DNA of 64,000 nucleotides from Arthrobacter sp. zg-Y844. GTDB taxonomy: Bacteria; Actinomycetota; Actinomycetes; Actinomycetales; Micrococcaceae. Below the pieces are notes generated by a model that saw nothing but the letters and a program-made list of their open reading frames with translations, searched no databases and had not been told where the DNA came from. The number at the start of each line of letters is the position of its first letter. Positions within the stretch are counted from its first letter, which is position 1. The position numbers and the translations under genes were made by a program. Positions 34,179 through 45,012 of this stretch are shown here, one piece after another. Location of the stretch: contig NZ_JANFLS010000002.1 of assembly GCF_024385465.1 (NCBI RefSeq), positions 682,001-746,000 on the forward strand, read 5' to 3'.

Positions 34179-34527
34179 ACCTCAGGATTTCATCCCGCAC
34201 TGACATTTCCGGACCAAAAACAGACTCAAACGAGCCTCCGCGGAAACCCAAAATACGCGTCTTATTGAGACGACTACGTGCTGGGAAAACCGAGCATTTC
34301 GACCTGGCAGCAGGACCACACAGACCCCAACCGAATATGGCCCTCAGGCCCTCCGCCTCGGCTCGATTCGCGGCGCGTCGGAAAGCTGGCGTACCGCACC
34401 CGTCCAGGGCAGCAGCACAGCATCCCGCCGGGTGGTGCTGGTGATGTCGGAGGGACCTCAGCGACACCAGCAACCCCAAACCGTGGGACAGCGTGCCGAA
34501 TGGCTTCACCTCCAAGGTTCGGCGCAT
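34179..34527. other. Long intergenic stretch without a supported gene
   Basis: Between the HNH gene and the sulfurtransferase promoter I see no convincing coding region on either strand. A short stem CGTCT-TATTG-AGACG lies at 34258-34272. The left 90 bases are AT-richer and should contain the promoter of the minus-strand HNH gene. Confidence 0.5.
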
Positions 34528-34553
34528 GGAAGTTTTAGGCCGCCGTCATCGTT
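34528..34553 (+). promoter_or_regulatory. Candidate SigR/SigH-type promoter upstream of the sulfurtransferase gene
   Basis: GGAA (34528-34531) and GTT (34551-34553) are 19 bases apart, the spacing of promoters read by the oxidative/thiol-stress sigma factors SigR/SigH of actinobacteria. The downstream genes are sulfur-handling, which fits. A vegetative -10 (TAGGCT) overlaps, so both uses are open. Confidence 0.4.
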
Positions 34554-34596
34554 AGGCTAGAAGGAAGCCCAATTGCCGAGGAAAGAAGTTCCGCGT

Positions 34597-35496
34597 ATGT
34601 CGATCGCAGCTGACAGCAGCCCCAAGTTCTCCGCCTATGCCCACCCGGAACGCCTGGTCTCCACGCAGTGGCTGGCCGACAACCTGGACGCTGAGAACCT
34701 GGTGGTCCTTGAATCCAACGAGGACATCCTGCTGTACGAAACGGGCCACATCCCCGGTGCCCGGAAGATCGACTGGCACACCGACCTCAACGATGCCGAT
34801 ACCCGGGACTTCGTAGACGGTAAGGCCTTCGCCCAGCTGATGGCCCGCAAGGGCATCACCCGGGACTCCACCGTGGTGATCTACGGCGACAAGAGCAACT
34901 GGTGGGCCGCCTACGCCCTGTGGGTCTTCACCCTCTTCGGCCACGAGGATGTCCGCCTGCTCGACGGCGGCCGCGACAAGTGGATTGCCGAAGGCCGTCC
35001 GGTCACCACCGACAAGGTCTCCGTGGAACCCGCCGAATACCCCGTGGTGGAGCGTGACGACGAGAAGATCCGCGCGTTCCTGCCCGACGTCGTCGGACAC
35101 CTGGGCAAGGGACCGCTGATCGATGTCCGCTCCCCCGCCGAATACACGGGCGAACGCACCCACATGCCCGATTACATGGATGAGGGCGCCATGAAGGGCG
35201 GCCACATTCCCACCGCGAAGTCCGTTCCGTGGAGCAAGGCCGCAGCCGAAGACGGAACCTTCCGCGCCCGCGAGGAACTCGAAGCGCTCTACAAGGACGA
35301 CGCCGGGCTGAAGGAAGGCGACGACGTCGTGGCCTACTGCCGCATCGGCGAACGTTCCAGCCATACCTGGTTTGTGCTCAAGCACCTGCTCGGCTTCGAG
35401 TCCGTGCGTAACTACGACGGGTCCTGGACCGAATGGGGCAACGCCGTGCGCGTTCCGATTGCCCGCGGTGAAGAACCCGGCAACGCCCCCAGCTGA
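34597..35496 (+). CDS. Sulfurtransferase (double rhodanese, SseA-like)
   Basis: I choose the ATG at 34597 ([11 protein letters not shown], 299 residues) with GAGGAAAG upstream; a TTG at 34573 with AAGGAAG is an alternative. Two rhodanese domains are visible: residues about 20-150 with [11 protein letters not shown], and 160-290 with [14 protein letters not shown] and the active-site loop [14 protein letters not shown], in which Cys is the persulfide carrier. This fits thiosulfate/3-mercaptopyruvate sulfurtransferase. The SufE gene follows 25 bases later, so the two probably exchange sulfur. Confidence 0.92.
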   Translation: MSIAADSSPKFSAYAHPERLVSTQWLADNLDAENLVVLESNEDILLYETGHIPGARKIDWHTDLNDADTRDFVDGKAFAQLMARKGITRDSTVVIYGDKSNWWAAYALWVFTLFGHEDVRLLDGGRDKWIAEGRPVTTDKVSVEPAEYPVVERDDEKIRAFLPDVVGHLGKGPLIDVRSPAEYTGERTHMPDYMDEGAMKGGHIPTAKSVPWSKAAAEDGTFRAREELEALYKDDAGLKEGDDVVAYCRIGERSSHTWFVLKHLLGFESVRNYDGSWTEWGNAVRVPIARGEEPGNAPS

Positions 35497-35521
35497 AGCA
35501 CCAAGTAAGAGAGATTTACTC

Positions 35522-35992
35522 ATGACTGCCACACCCGAAAACGCTGTCCCGGACTCCCTGGCCGAGATCATCGACGACTTCCAGGCCATGGAGGAATCCG
35601 ACCGCCTGGAGCTGCTGCTGGAATTCTCCCGCAGCCTGCCCGATCTGCCGGCTGAAATCGCCGACCGGCCCGAGCTCCTCGAACAGGTGGTGGAATGCCA
35701 GTCGCCGGTGTTCCTCAGCCTGGACGTGGACGACTCCCCCGAGCACCTGGTCTCGCTGTTTTTCAAGGCACCGCGGGAGGCTCCCACCACCCGCGGGTTC
35801 GCGAGCGTGCTTTACGAAGGCCTGAACGGTCTTCCGGCCGCGGCCATCCTGGCTGTTCCGGCCGATGTTCCTGACCGTCTGGGCCTCACCCGGGCCATTA
35901 CCCCGCTGCGCATGCGGGGAATGTCCGCCATGCTGGGACGCATCAAGCGTCGGCTCGCCCAGCACGAAAAACTGGCACAGCAGCCGGCGTAG
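35522..35992 (+). CDS. SufE-family sulfur acceptor protein
   Basis: The 156-residue protein begins MTATPENAVPDSLAEIIDDF and matches SufE: the loop VVECQSPVFLSL holds the sulfur-accepting cysteine, and GLNGLPAAAILAVPADV, followed by RMRGMSAMLGRIKRR, is the family's C-terminal part. SufE takes persulfide sulfur from a cysteine desulfurase or, in this gene order, from the sulfurtransferase encoded just upstream. Actinobacterial genomes often keep this sulfurtransferase-SufE pair apart from the suf operon. Confidence 0.9.
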   Translation: MTATPENAVPDSLAEIIDDFQAMEESDRLELLLEFSRSLPDLPAEIADRPELLEQVVECQSPVFLSLDVDDSPEHLVSLFFKAPREAPTTRGFASVLYEGLNGLPAAAILAVPADVPDRLGLTRAITPLRMRGMSAMLGRIKRRLAQHEKLAQQPA

Positions 35993-36040
35993 CCCGTAAC
36001 CGGCCGGGTTTGCGGCCGCAGGAGCACAGGAGACGCAGCC

Positions 36041-36550
36041 ATGGCAGGGAACCGCGACAAGCATCCGGGTAAGGGCGCGACGCCGGCCACCAAGGTACTG
36101 GACGACGCCGGGGTCACGTACACGGTGCACCACTACGAGCACGACGCCGGCGCGCCGTCGTACGGGCTGGAAGCCGCCGAAAAGCTCGGGCTGCCGCCCG
36201 AAGCCGTCTACAAAACGCTGATGGTGGATCTGGGCGGGCATCTGGCGGTGGGCATGGTTCCGGTAGCCCTGAACCTGGACCTGAAGAAGTTCGCCGCCCT
36301 GATGGGGGCGCGCAAGGCCGTGATGGCGGACCGGCGGGACGCGGAGCGGCGCACCGGCTACGTGGTGGGCGGCATTTCACCGCTGGGGCAGAAACACTCC
36401 TCCCCTGCCGGAATCGAATCCCGGGTGGAGCTGCTGGACACCGTGTATGTCTCCGGCGGCCGGCGGGGGCTGCAGATCGGACTCTCACCCTTTGACCTTC
36501 TCCGGCTCACGCACGCCATCACGGCCCCCATCGCCGCCGCACCTGCCTAG
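36041..36550 (+). CDS. ybaK: Cys-tRNA(Pro)/Cys-tRNA(Cys) deacylase YbaK
   Basis: The 169-residue protein is a complete YbaK/ProX editing domain: ATKVLDDAGVTYTVHHYEHD at the start, the catalytic Lys in EAVYKTLMV, LKKFAALMGARKAVMADRRDAERRTGY, and GGISPLGQK near 110. It hydrolyses cysteine mischarged on tRNA-Pro in the cytoplasm. The end overlaps the convergent methyltransferase gene by four bases. Confidence 0.93.
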   Translation: MAGNRDKHPGKGATPATKVLDDAGVTYTVHHYEHDAGAPSYGLEAAEKLGLPPEAVYKTLMVDLGGHLAVGMVPVALNLDLKKFAALMGARKAVMADRRDAERRTGYVVGGISPLGQKHSSPAGIESRVELLDTVYVSGGRRGLQIGLSPFDLLRLTHAITAPIAAAPA

Positions 36551-37290
36551 CGGCGGTTCCGCTCTCCTTTGGAGAGGTGGTGCAGGGCGTAACCGTAGCT
36601 CAGCCGGACCCGCTGCGGGTCCTCGTTTAGCCATGCCTCGGCGGTCCCGTTGGGGAATTCCATGCCGATCACGTCGACCAGGTCCTGCGGCTTGTCAAAG
36701 GTCCAGCTGCTCATGACCAGGGTCGTGGAGGCACCCTGCTGTGCCCACCAGTCCTTGATGTATTTGCCCTCGCCCTGATGCGCGGATGCGTTGGCCGCCT
36801 CCAGCAGGGCCGCAAAGTCGCCGTCGCACTGATCATTGTCGATGACGACCAGTGATCCGCCCGGACGCAGGACCCGCAGGACTTCCGCCAGCCCCGCCGT
36901 GCAGTCGCTCTGGGGCGAAGGAAAGAAATAGGCGAACCGGGCATGGACAACATCCACCGAGGCGTCCGGCAGCGGAATGTGTTCAGCCGAGCCGTGCAGG
37001 ACCTCGGCTCCGCCGATCCTTGACCGGGCGGCCGCGAGCAGCTCCGGATCGGGTTCGACGCCGATGACGGACTTTGCGAGTTCGGCATAGCGCGGCAGCC
37101 AGAACCCGGTGCCGCAGCCGAGATCGAGGAGAGTCCGCCCGGCCCAGGGCGCCAGGCCCGCAAGTGCATTCCAGACCACCCCTTCCCGGTCAAAGGCCTC
37201 ATTCTCCAGCTCATACAGCTCGGGATGTGCACCCTGGTTCCAGGCCGGAAAAAAGTCGTCCAGCGGAGCGGTTCCCTGTTGGTCCTGCAT
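36547..37290 (-). CDS. SAM-dependent methyltransferase, class I
   Basis: The 247-residue protein has the Methyltransf_11 motifs: LLDLGCGTGFWLPRYAEL (SAM loop) near residue 54, VIGVEPDPELLAAAR, AEHIPLPDASVDVVHARFAYFF and EVLRVLRPGGSLVVIDND. The C-terminal part ends VRLSYGYALHHL, a feature of a small actinobacterial subgroup without assigned substrate. It probably methylates a small molecule. It stands alone on the minus strand. Confidence 0.85.
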   Translation of the reverse strand: MQDQQGTAPLDDFFPAWNQGAHPELYELENEAFDREGVVWNALAGLAPWAGRTLLDLGCGTGFWLPRYAELAKSVIGVEPDPELLAAARSRIGGAEVLHGSAEHIPLPDASVDVVHARFAYFFPSPQSDCTAGLAEVLRVLRPGGSLVVIDNDQCDGDFAALLEAANASAHQGEGKYIKDWWAQQGASTTLVMSSWTFDKPQDLVDVIGMEFPNGTAEAWLNEDPQRVRLSYGYALHHLSKGERNRR

Positions 37291-37386
37291 TCTTTGCTCC
37301 CCCCGTGAATGTGTCAGTGCGCCTCTAACCTACTCTGTGCCTGCCCTGGCTTTGTGCGGGTCCGGTCCGACGCCGGGCCTGCATTT

Positions 37387-37446
37387 CCCTGCGGTTTGTG
37401 CATTTTCCTGCGCCGCGCCGCGCAGGGATGGTCACAAACCGGAGGG
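37387..37446. repeat. Intergenic palindromic repeat element, copy A
   Basis: CCCTGCGGTTTGTG (37387-37400) pairs with CACAAACCGGAGGG (37433-37446) with one mismatch, and an inner stem CCTGCGC/GCGCAGG lies at 37407-37426. A further half, GCGCAGGAAAA, follows at 37457-37467. The same units occur in the inverted array at 54566-54740, so this is a dispersed repeat family. It sits between the divergent methyltransferase and CPBP genes. Confidence 0.85.
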
Positions 37447-37488
37447 TTCTTCCCAAAGCGCAGGAAAACCACCGGTAGTAATGGCAGG

Positions 37489-38277
37489 ATGAACCAACGC
37501 CATCGCCCTGGCGGGCCACACCAGCACCATCATCGGGGGAATCTTGTTGTCAGTCAGCGAAACACACCAGCCAGCCAGCGGCCCGTAGCGACGCTCGGGC
37601 AGGCCGCCTGGGCGTCGATGTTCGTCGCCCTGTACATTCTCGCCGCCTCCGGCGCACTGGTAGCGCTCGGACTCTCCGGCGTCGTTGAATTCACCCTCGA
37701 GTCGCTTCTCCCCGCCGCCTTCGGCTCCGTCACGGCCGCGGCAATGCTGGCCCTTTACGTCCACCTGTTCCGCCGCAATTCGATGACACCTGCGGACCTC
37801 GGGTTTCGCCGGCCCGGGGTGAGAATACTGCACCTGCTGTGGCAGATCCCCGCGGCGATCATCGTGTGCATGCTGGCACAGGGCCTGTTCCTCGGGCTGC
37901 TGTCCCTCATCGACTTCGATACGGCCACGGCTCGGTCCACCAGCGACCCGCTGAAGGATCTCGGCGGCCTGTCCACTCCGCTGACCGCCGTCGTCGTGCT
38001 TGTCGTAACGGTCCTGACGCCGCTGTGGGAGGAAGTCCTGTTCCGGGGCGCCCTCCTCGACGGGCTCTCGCGGCGCTTCCGGCCCTTCACCGCCGTCGTC
38101 CTGTCCGCAGCACTCTTCGCTGTGGTGCACCTGGTCCTGGTGGGATTCGCCTACCTCTTTATGCTGGGCCTTGCGCTGGCACTGCTGCGGCGCTTCCACG
38201 GGAACATCTGGGCCCCGATTCTGCTCCACGCCGCAAGCAACGCCCTTGTCACCCTTGTAGTCCTTACCGCGATCTAA
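37489..38277 (+). CDS. CPBP-family intramembrane protease
   Basis: The ATG at 37489 lies seven bases after TAGTAA (-10-like), so the message is probably leaderless; the frame upstream crosses the repeat element and is not coding. The 262-residue membrane protein has about seven helices and the full CPBP motif set: LWEEVLFRGALLDGL (motif 1), FAVVHLVLVG (motif 2) and LLHAASNA (motif 4). The N terminus is His-rich (HRPGGPHQHHHRG). Unlike the 27199-28161 relative, all catalytic residues are in canonical context. The substrate is unknown. Confidence 0.87.
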   Translation: MNQRHRPGGPHQHHHRGNLVVSQRNTPASQRPVATLGQAAWASMFVALYILAASGALVALGLSGVVEFTLESLLPAAFGSVTAAAMLALYVHLFRRNSMTPADLGFRRPGVRILHLLWQIPAAIIVCMLAQGLFLGLLSLIDFDTATARSTSDPLKDLGGLSTPLTAVVVLVVTVLTPLWEEVLFRGALLDGLSRRFRPFTAVVLSAALFAVVHLVLVGFAYLFMLGLALALLRRFHGNIWAPILLHAASNALVTLVVLTAI

Positions 38278-38284
38278 CTACCCG

Positions 38285-39547
38285 CTATTCCGCGTCGAGA
38301 CGGTGCTCCGCCGGATGCCGGGTGCGGCCCAGGGCTTCGTTGAGCCACCCCAGGACCAGGCGCTCCCACCGCTCGGGGTCCACGTTGTATTCCTTGGTAT
38401 GCCGGGCCTTGGTGAAAGCCTCGAACGTGATGACGTCCGGGTTTTTCTCCGCAAGTTCCGCGGACGGCCCGTACGGCACAAAGTCGTCATCCTTGCTGTG
38501 CAGGATGAGGGTGGGGATCCGGATTTCCTCCGCACGGGTCACCCAGTCCATGCTCTTGAGGTCCAGCGGAGCAGCCAGCCCGGTCAGCGCCCGTCCGGCG
38601 GCGTTGGAAATCAGCCACTGTCCCAGCCGGCCGGCCTGGGCAGGAATCCGGTTGACGCGGGCATGGTGGGCCAGCACGTCCACCCAGTTGATCACCGGCC
38701 CGTCCAGCACCATGGCACGGATGTACCGGCGCAGCGGCGAGCGGTCCGCGGCCTGCAGGCTGATCGCCCCGCCCATGGACCAGCCGAACAGCACCACATC
38801 CTGGGCGCCGTGGTCCAGGGCGTAACGGATGGCCGCCTCCACGTCCTGCCACTCGGTCAGGCCCAGCCCGTACCGGCCGTCGGAGGCGTAGGGGGCCTCG
38901 CCGTCGTTCCGGTAGGAAATGACCAGGCTGGTGAGCCCGGCTTCGCGGGCGGTACGCAGCGCCCGCAGGCATTCGGTCCGCCGGGCGCCTCGGCCGTGGA
39001 CCATGATGGCCCACGTGTCGGCACCGGGAGTACGCACCAGCCAGGCCGGCGCCGTTCCGTTTTCCACCGGGATGTCGACTTCCTCCTCGGGAAGCCCGAC
39101 GGCGGCCGGCGAGGGATAGATGGAACCGCTCCACCAACCGCGGCGCGCCTTGCTTAGGTCGCCGCTGTACACCTCTTCCACGTCCCGCTGCACGGTGCCC
39201 TCACGGGGCACATAGGAACGAATGGCTCCGATCCGGGCATGCCCGTTGCCGTTGTCGAAGTACAGGCTGTACGTGCCTTCGACCGTGGTGTCCAGGTTTG
39301 CCGGCAGGATGACCTGCCGGCCGTGCTCGCTGTCCATAACGGCCAGGATCTCGAGGTTCGCATCCCGCGTGCGCGCCGGGGTGACCACCTGGCGCGCGAA
39401 GTAGATGCCGAGTCCGGAGGCGGCCGCTACGACGGCGGTGGAAGCCGCAGCACCGACGCCGGCGCCGAACGCCGTCCAACGGACCCACGGAACCGAGAGA
39501 ACCGGGGTGGTGCCGGAGGATGCATCGGAAGGAACGGAGATAGCCAT
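38285..39547 (-). CDS. Alpha/beta hydrolase, membrane-anchored
   Basis: The 420-residue protein starts with one membrane helix at about 25-50 and has a beta-rich middle part. The alpha/beta hydrolase domain starts at about 175: the oxyanion region MVHGRGARRTE, nucleophile elbow GWSMGGAIS, the acid in HSKDDDFVP and the catalytic His in KARHTKEY. It should act at the membrane, with the catalytic domain on one side of the single anchor, hydrolysing an ester or peptide. The substrate is unknown. Confidence 0.87.
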   Translation of the reverse strand: MAISVPSDASSGTTPVLSVPWVRWTAFGAGVGAAASTAVVAAASGLGIYFARQVVTPARTRDANLEILAVMDSEHGRQVILPANLDTTVEGTYSLYFDNGNGHARIGAIRSYVPREGTVQRDVEEVYSGDLSKARRGWWSGSIYPSPAAVGLPEEEVDIPVENGTAPAWLVRTPGADTWAIMVHGRGARRTECLRALRTAREAGLTSLVISYRNDGEAPYASDGRYGLGLTEWQDVEAAIRYALDHGAQDVVLFGWSMGGAISLQAADRSPLRRYIRAMVLDGPVINWVDVLAHHARVNRIPAQAGRLGQWLISNAAGRALTGLAAPLDLKSMDWVTRAEEIRIPTLILHSKDDDFVPYGPSAELAEKNPDVITFEAFTKARHTKEYNVDPERWERLVLGWLNEALGRTRHPAEHRLDAE

Positions 39548-39642
39548 AGAACATTTTTACCGGATGGGTGCCGGGTCCGTGTAACGGCAGGCCGGTGCGG
39601 CCTTGGGCGGCCTGCCCGGACAGGCGTACTAGGCTGGTGCGC

Positions 39643-40134
39643 ATGACTTCGACAATTGTGGTGCTGACGGAAGAATCGCTGGGTAGCCGCGACATAGACA
39701 ACCTGCGTGCCGTTGCAGGAGAGAACCCCGTCCGCTTTGAGGTTCTGGTGCCCGCTGATCCGGGCCGGAACCTGCTGGTGGACGTGCTGGACAACCTCAG
39801 CCTGCTGGATTTTGCAGAGGCCTTCCGGAACCTGACCGGCGGCCGCCCGTCCAAGGCCGACGAGGTGAAGGAAGCGGTCACCTCGCTCGCCGACTCCCTG
39901 GAACAGCTGCAGGCAGCCGGCCTCGAGGCCACCGGCACGGTCACCGGCGAAGACCCGGTGGCCGCCGTCGTCGAAACCGCCAAGCGCACGCACGCGGACC
40001 AGGTTGTAGTGATCACCACGCCGCACGCCGTCGAGGACACCTTCCGCACGGACTGGGCCAATGAGGCGCAGGACCGGCTCGGCGTTCCCGTGCTGCATCT
40101 GTACAGCGGCTCGGGATTTATTGGCGACTCTTAA
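39643..40134 (+). CDS. UspA-like nucleotide-binding fold protein
   Basis: I start at MTSTIVVLTEESLGSR (39643). The 163-residue protein has an alternating alpha/beta pattern with VAAVVETAKRTHADQVVVIT and LGVPVLHLYSGSGF, as in universal stress protein-like HUP domains. The typical ATP motif GxxGxxxxx is not visible, so it may not bind nucleotide. It precedes msrB by 14 bases and is probably co-transcribed with it. The exact family is uncertain. Confidence 0.65.
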   Translation: MTSTIVVLTEESLGSRDIDNLRAVAGENPVRFEVLVPADPGRNLLVDVLDNLSLLDFAEAFRNLTGGRPSKADEVKEAVTSLADSLEQLQAAGLEATGTVTGEDPVAAVVETAKRTHADQVVVITTPHAVEDTFRTDWANEAQDRLGVPVLHLYSGSGFIGDS

Positions 40135-40148
40135 GCGTTGACGCTGAC

Positions 40149-40586
40149 ATGACTACCGAAGAGAACACCGGAACCGTCCCGGTACAGAAAACCGACGAGC
40201 AGTGGCGCGAGGAACTCACTGAGCAGGAGTACGCCGTGCTGCGCAAGGCCGGCACCGAACGGCCGTACACCGGCGAGTACTGGGACACCAAGACCGCCGG
40301 CGTTTACCAGTGCCGTGCCTGCGGCAGCGATCTGTTCACCAGCAGCGAGAAGTTCGATTCACACTGCGGCTGGCCGTCCTTCTTCGCTCCGCTGGCCGAG
40401 GGCAAGGTCCGCTACCTGCATGACCGCAGCATGGGCATGGACCGGATTGAAGTCCGCTGCGCCAACTGCGATTCGCACATGGGACACCTGTTCGAAGGCG
40501 AAGGTTTCGACACGCCCACCGACCAGCGGTTCTGCATCAACTCCGTCTCCGTGAAGCTGGTGCCCGCCGCCGACACCGCGGAATAG
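40149..40586 (+). CDS. msrB: Peptide-methionine (R)-S-oxide reductase
   Basis: The 145-residue enzyme repairs oxidised methionine. It has the four zinc cysteines in YQCRACGSDLF and VRCANCDSHMGH, the substrate region HCGWPSFFAP and the catalytic cysteine in RFCINSVS. Length is normal. The neighbours, an UspA-like protein upstream and a flavin reductase six bases downstream, form a small redox/stress operon. Confidence 0.96.
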   Translation: MTTEENTGTVPVQKTDEQWREELTEQEYAVLRKAGTERPYTGEYWDTKTAGVYQCRACGSDLFTSSEKFDSHCGWPSFFAPLAEGKVRYLHDRSMGMDRIEVRCANCDSHMGHLFEGEGFDTPTDQRFCINSVSVKLVPAADTAE

Positions 40587-40592
40587 GGAGCC

Positions 40593-41141
40593 ATGGAGCA
40601 CGGAGTCTTCCCCGGGGAAACGGTTGCCGGGCCCGACCTCCCGGACGAGGTCATCGACCGGTACCGGGAGCTGAGCGCGGACATCGCGTCCGGCGTCGGC
40701 GTGGTGTCCACCCGCCTTCGCGGACGCGACTACGCGGCGACCGTCAGCGGGTTCCTCTCCGTCTCCTACGATCCGCCCACCCTCCTCGTGAGCCTGTACG
40801 CCGAGGCACGCATTGCCGAGGCAGTGATCGACGCCGGCAGCTGGGCCCTGAGCCTGCTGCCGGCTCGGCTGCGGGGCACTGCCAACTGGCTTGCCAGTCC
40901 CGGCTCGCCCCTCGAAGGGCTGTTGAACCAGGTGAACTACGGCCGGGCGCCGGAAACCGGTGCCGCCGTCATCGAGGACTCCATCGCCTGGTTCGAGGTC
41001 CGCACCACGCAGGTGACGACGGCGGCCACCCACCAGCTGATCGTGGGCGAGGTGGTGTCCATGGGCCGGCGCGCGGGGGCCGACGACGAGGCCGACCCGC
41101 TGCTGCACTTTGCCTCCGCCTACGCCCGGCTGGCCCGCTGA
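40593..41141 (+). CDS. Flavin reductase family protein
   Basis: The 182-residue protein belongs to the DIM6/NTAB flavin reductase domain: VVSTRLRGRDYAATVSGFLSVSYDPPTLLVSLY is the conserved FMN-binding part, and GTANWLASPGSPLEGLL and HQLIVGEVV follow. It probably uses NAD(P)H to reduce FMN for a partner monooxygenase, or acts as an oxidoreductase itself. It is third in the operon with msrB. The 139 bases that follow contain no gene. Confidence 0.87.
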   Translation: MEHGVFPGETVAGPDLPDEVIDRYRELSADIASGVGVVSTRLRGRDYAATVSGFLSVSYDPPTLLVSLYAEARIAEAVIDAGSWALSLLPARLRGTANWLASPGSPLEGLLNQVNYGRAPETGAAVIEDSIAWFEVRTTQVTTAATHQLIVGEVVSMGRRAGADDEADPLLHFASAYARLAR

Positions 41142-41280
41142 CCTTTCGTTCCTTCCGCTGCGGCCGCCCGACCCGGTCGAACCATTGTTTCCCTCCCGTG
41201 CCCCACGTAACGTCGATGAACGGGGGAACGTTTCGCAGCCGGATGGACGCTGCGGATCCACCGGGCCTGAGGAGATGCAA

Positions 41281-41601
41281 ATGGGCACAGACCAGTACCA
41301 TGAGCCGCCTTCCGAACTTCCCGCAGAGACGCGGACCTTTGCGCGCATGTGCGCCAGCCTGGCGGAGGAAGCCGAAGCCATCGGCTGGTATGTCCAGCGG
41401 ATGGCCGTGGAGCCCGACGCCGAGTCGCGGGCCATCATGCTTGATTCGCTCGGTGAGGAGTTCAAGCACTTCAGCATGGAACTTGAATTCCTGCTGCGCC
41501 GCACTCCCCTCTGGCGGGAAATCGCCCGCGGCATCCTCTTCACGGACGGCGACATAGTCCGGCACGGCGAGGCCTCGGAAGCCGAAGCCACCGGAGACTA
41601 G
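41281..41601 (+). CDS. Encapsulated-ferritin-like (EncFtn-like) ferritin-superfamily protein
   Basis: The ATG at 41281 has GAGGAG six bases upstream; an ATG six bases earlier overlaps that site. The 106-residue protein is two antiparallel helices plus a short tail, as in EncFtn. The conserved residues line up: Glu32 and Trp36 in EAEAIGWYVQRM, Glu60 and His63 in GEEFKHFSMELEFLL, and the end REIARGILFTDGDI like the family's YLFTEKPI. In EncFtn the Glu and Glu-xx-His residues form the dimer ferroxidase site. No encapsulin-targeting peptide is present and no encapsulin gene is near. The V-ATPase operon starts 44 bases later. Confidence 0.78.
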   Translation: MGTDQYHEPPSELPAETRTFARMCASLAEEAEAIGWYVQRMAVEPDAESRAIMLDSLGEEFKHFSMELEFLLRRTPLWREIARGILFTDGDIVRHGEASEAEATGD

Positions 41602-41645
41602 CTTGCAGGAACCCGCAACCGCCCCTCCGCTCAGGGAGATGCCGC

Positions 41646-42089
41646 ATGGCACGCAACAGCTTGCTGGACCGTTTCCGACCCGTCGGCGCGCCAGGACCGG
41701 CCGGTCCTGCCGGCGTCCCGGCTACTGACGACGAAGGCACAGCCGCCGAGCTTATCCCCGTCTTCGAAGCACTTGACGCAACGATCGCCGAGGGCAGCGA
41801 GGAGACCGGATCCGCCGGTGCGCAGGCACAGCAGACGGTCGCTGCTGCCCGGCGCCAGGCCGCTGCCCTGGTGGAACAGGCCCGGTTGGACAGCGGTGCC
41901 GTGCGCGCCGAAGCCGCAGCGCGGGTCTCCGCCGAAGCCGCAAGCGAAAATGAACACCTGCTCGACGAAGCCCGGGAAGAGGCACAGCGACTCCGCAGCC
42001 ACGGCGAATCGCGGGTGCCGGAACTCGCCTCCGCCATTGTGGCGGACCTGGTGCAGGACCTGCTGGGCCGCGGAACGGACACCGGCTGA
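41646..42089 (+). CDS. V/A-type ATPase peripheral-stalk subunit G/H
   Basis: The 147-residue protein is mostly one long charged helix from about residue 60: AQQTVAAARRQAAALVEQAR and RAEAAARVSAEAASENEHLLDEAREEA, rich in Ala, Glu and Arg. This coiled-coil pattern, together with first position in a V-ATPase operon, fits the G (AtpH) stalk subunit that pairs with E. The N-terminal 45 residues are Pro/Gly-rich and unusual. Its stop codon overlaps the next ATG by one base (TGATG). Confidence 0.75.
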   Translation: MARNSLLDRFRPVGAPGPAGPAGVPATDDEGTAAELIPVFEALDATIAEGSEETGSAGAQAQQTVAAARRQAAALVEQARLDSGAVRAEAAARVSAEAASENEHLLDEAREEAQRLRSHGESRVPELASAIVADLVQDLLGRGTDTG

Positions 42090-43028
42090 TGCGAGCGGAC
42101 TGGGTGGCGGCCACCGTACGGGCACGGTCCATGGCGCAGCGGCGGGTAGGCGCCGGCACCTGCCGGGAACTCTCCGCGCTGCCGGACCTCCCGGCAGCCG
42201 TCGAGGCCTTGGAAGGATCGGTGTACGCCGATCAACTGACCGGCGCCCGAACACTTGGAGCCGCGCAGCAGGCCACCCGGCGTACCGTGCTCTGGCAGCT
42301 GCGTGTCCTGGCGGGCTGGCTGCCGGCCGGCCAGGACACGCAGCTGGTCCGGGCTGCCGCCGCACGGTACGAGGCGGACAACATCGTTGCCCTGGCCGCC
42401 GCACTGCGGCGGAACGTCGACAGCGGGACGGACCCGGAACCAGCGTCTGATTCCGCACCCGTGTTCGACCTGGGCGGGCTGGCCACGGCCTGGCCGCGGC
42501 TGCAGACCGCCGACTCCCCCGAGACGCTGCAGGCCATGCTGGCCGCGTCGCCCTGGGGCGACCCCGGGTCCGCCGTGTCCCTGCCGGATATGCTCACCGC
42601 CGTCTGGCTGCGCCGGCTGGCCTCGGCCGCCCCTGCAACACGCCCGTGGGCCGTTGCCGGTGCCGTGCTGCTGGCCGCCCGCCTGCTGCTGGTGACCCGA
42701 ACCGGAACCACGGACCGGCTGGTATCCCTGCTCCGTCCGCTGATCGGCACCGGATGGACCGAAGCTGCGTCGCTGTCGGAACTGACAGCGGCACTGAGCC
42801 CGGCGGCCGGACAGGCCCTGGCCGAGGTGCAGGAACCGCACGAGCTGTGGCGGGCAGAGGCCCGTCTCGCCGCGCAGGTCGAAGCCGACGGTTTCGGCCT
42901 GCTGCGGGCCGGGCTGCCCGGCCCGGACGTCGTTGTCGGGGCCATGGCGGTCCTGGCCGCTGATGCCTGGCGGGTCCGGGCCGCCCTGGCCGCCGCCGCG
43001 ACCGGCACCGGGAGAAGCGAGGTGCTCG

Positions 43029-43042
<14 letters not shown>
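42089..43042 (+). CDS. V/A-type ATPase subunit C (d-type)
   Basis: The 317-residue, all-alpha protein begins WVAATVRARSMAQRRVGAGTCRELS, the family's first helix, and includes AQQATRRTVLWQLRVLAGWLP and the region YEADNIVALAAALRR typical of actinobacterial V-ATPase C subunits. This subunit caps the membrane rotor and connects it to the D-F shaft. Length is normal (about 320). It starts within the stop codon of subunit G and overlaps the start of subunit I by 14 bases. Confidence 0.85.

Positions 43043-45008
<1,966 letters not shown>

Positions 45009-45012
<4 letters not shown>

Noticed and set aside
41281-41601. Encapsulin cargo system
   Set aside because: No encapsulin gene and no C-terminal targeting peptide are present, so only the ferritin-like fold is claimed.
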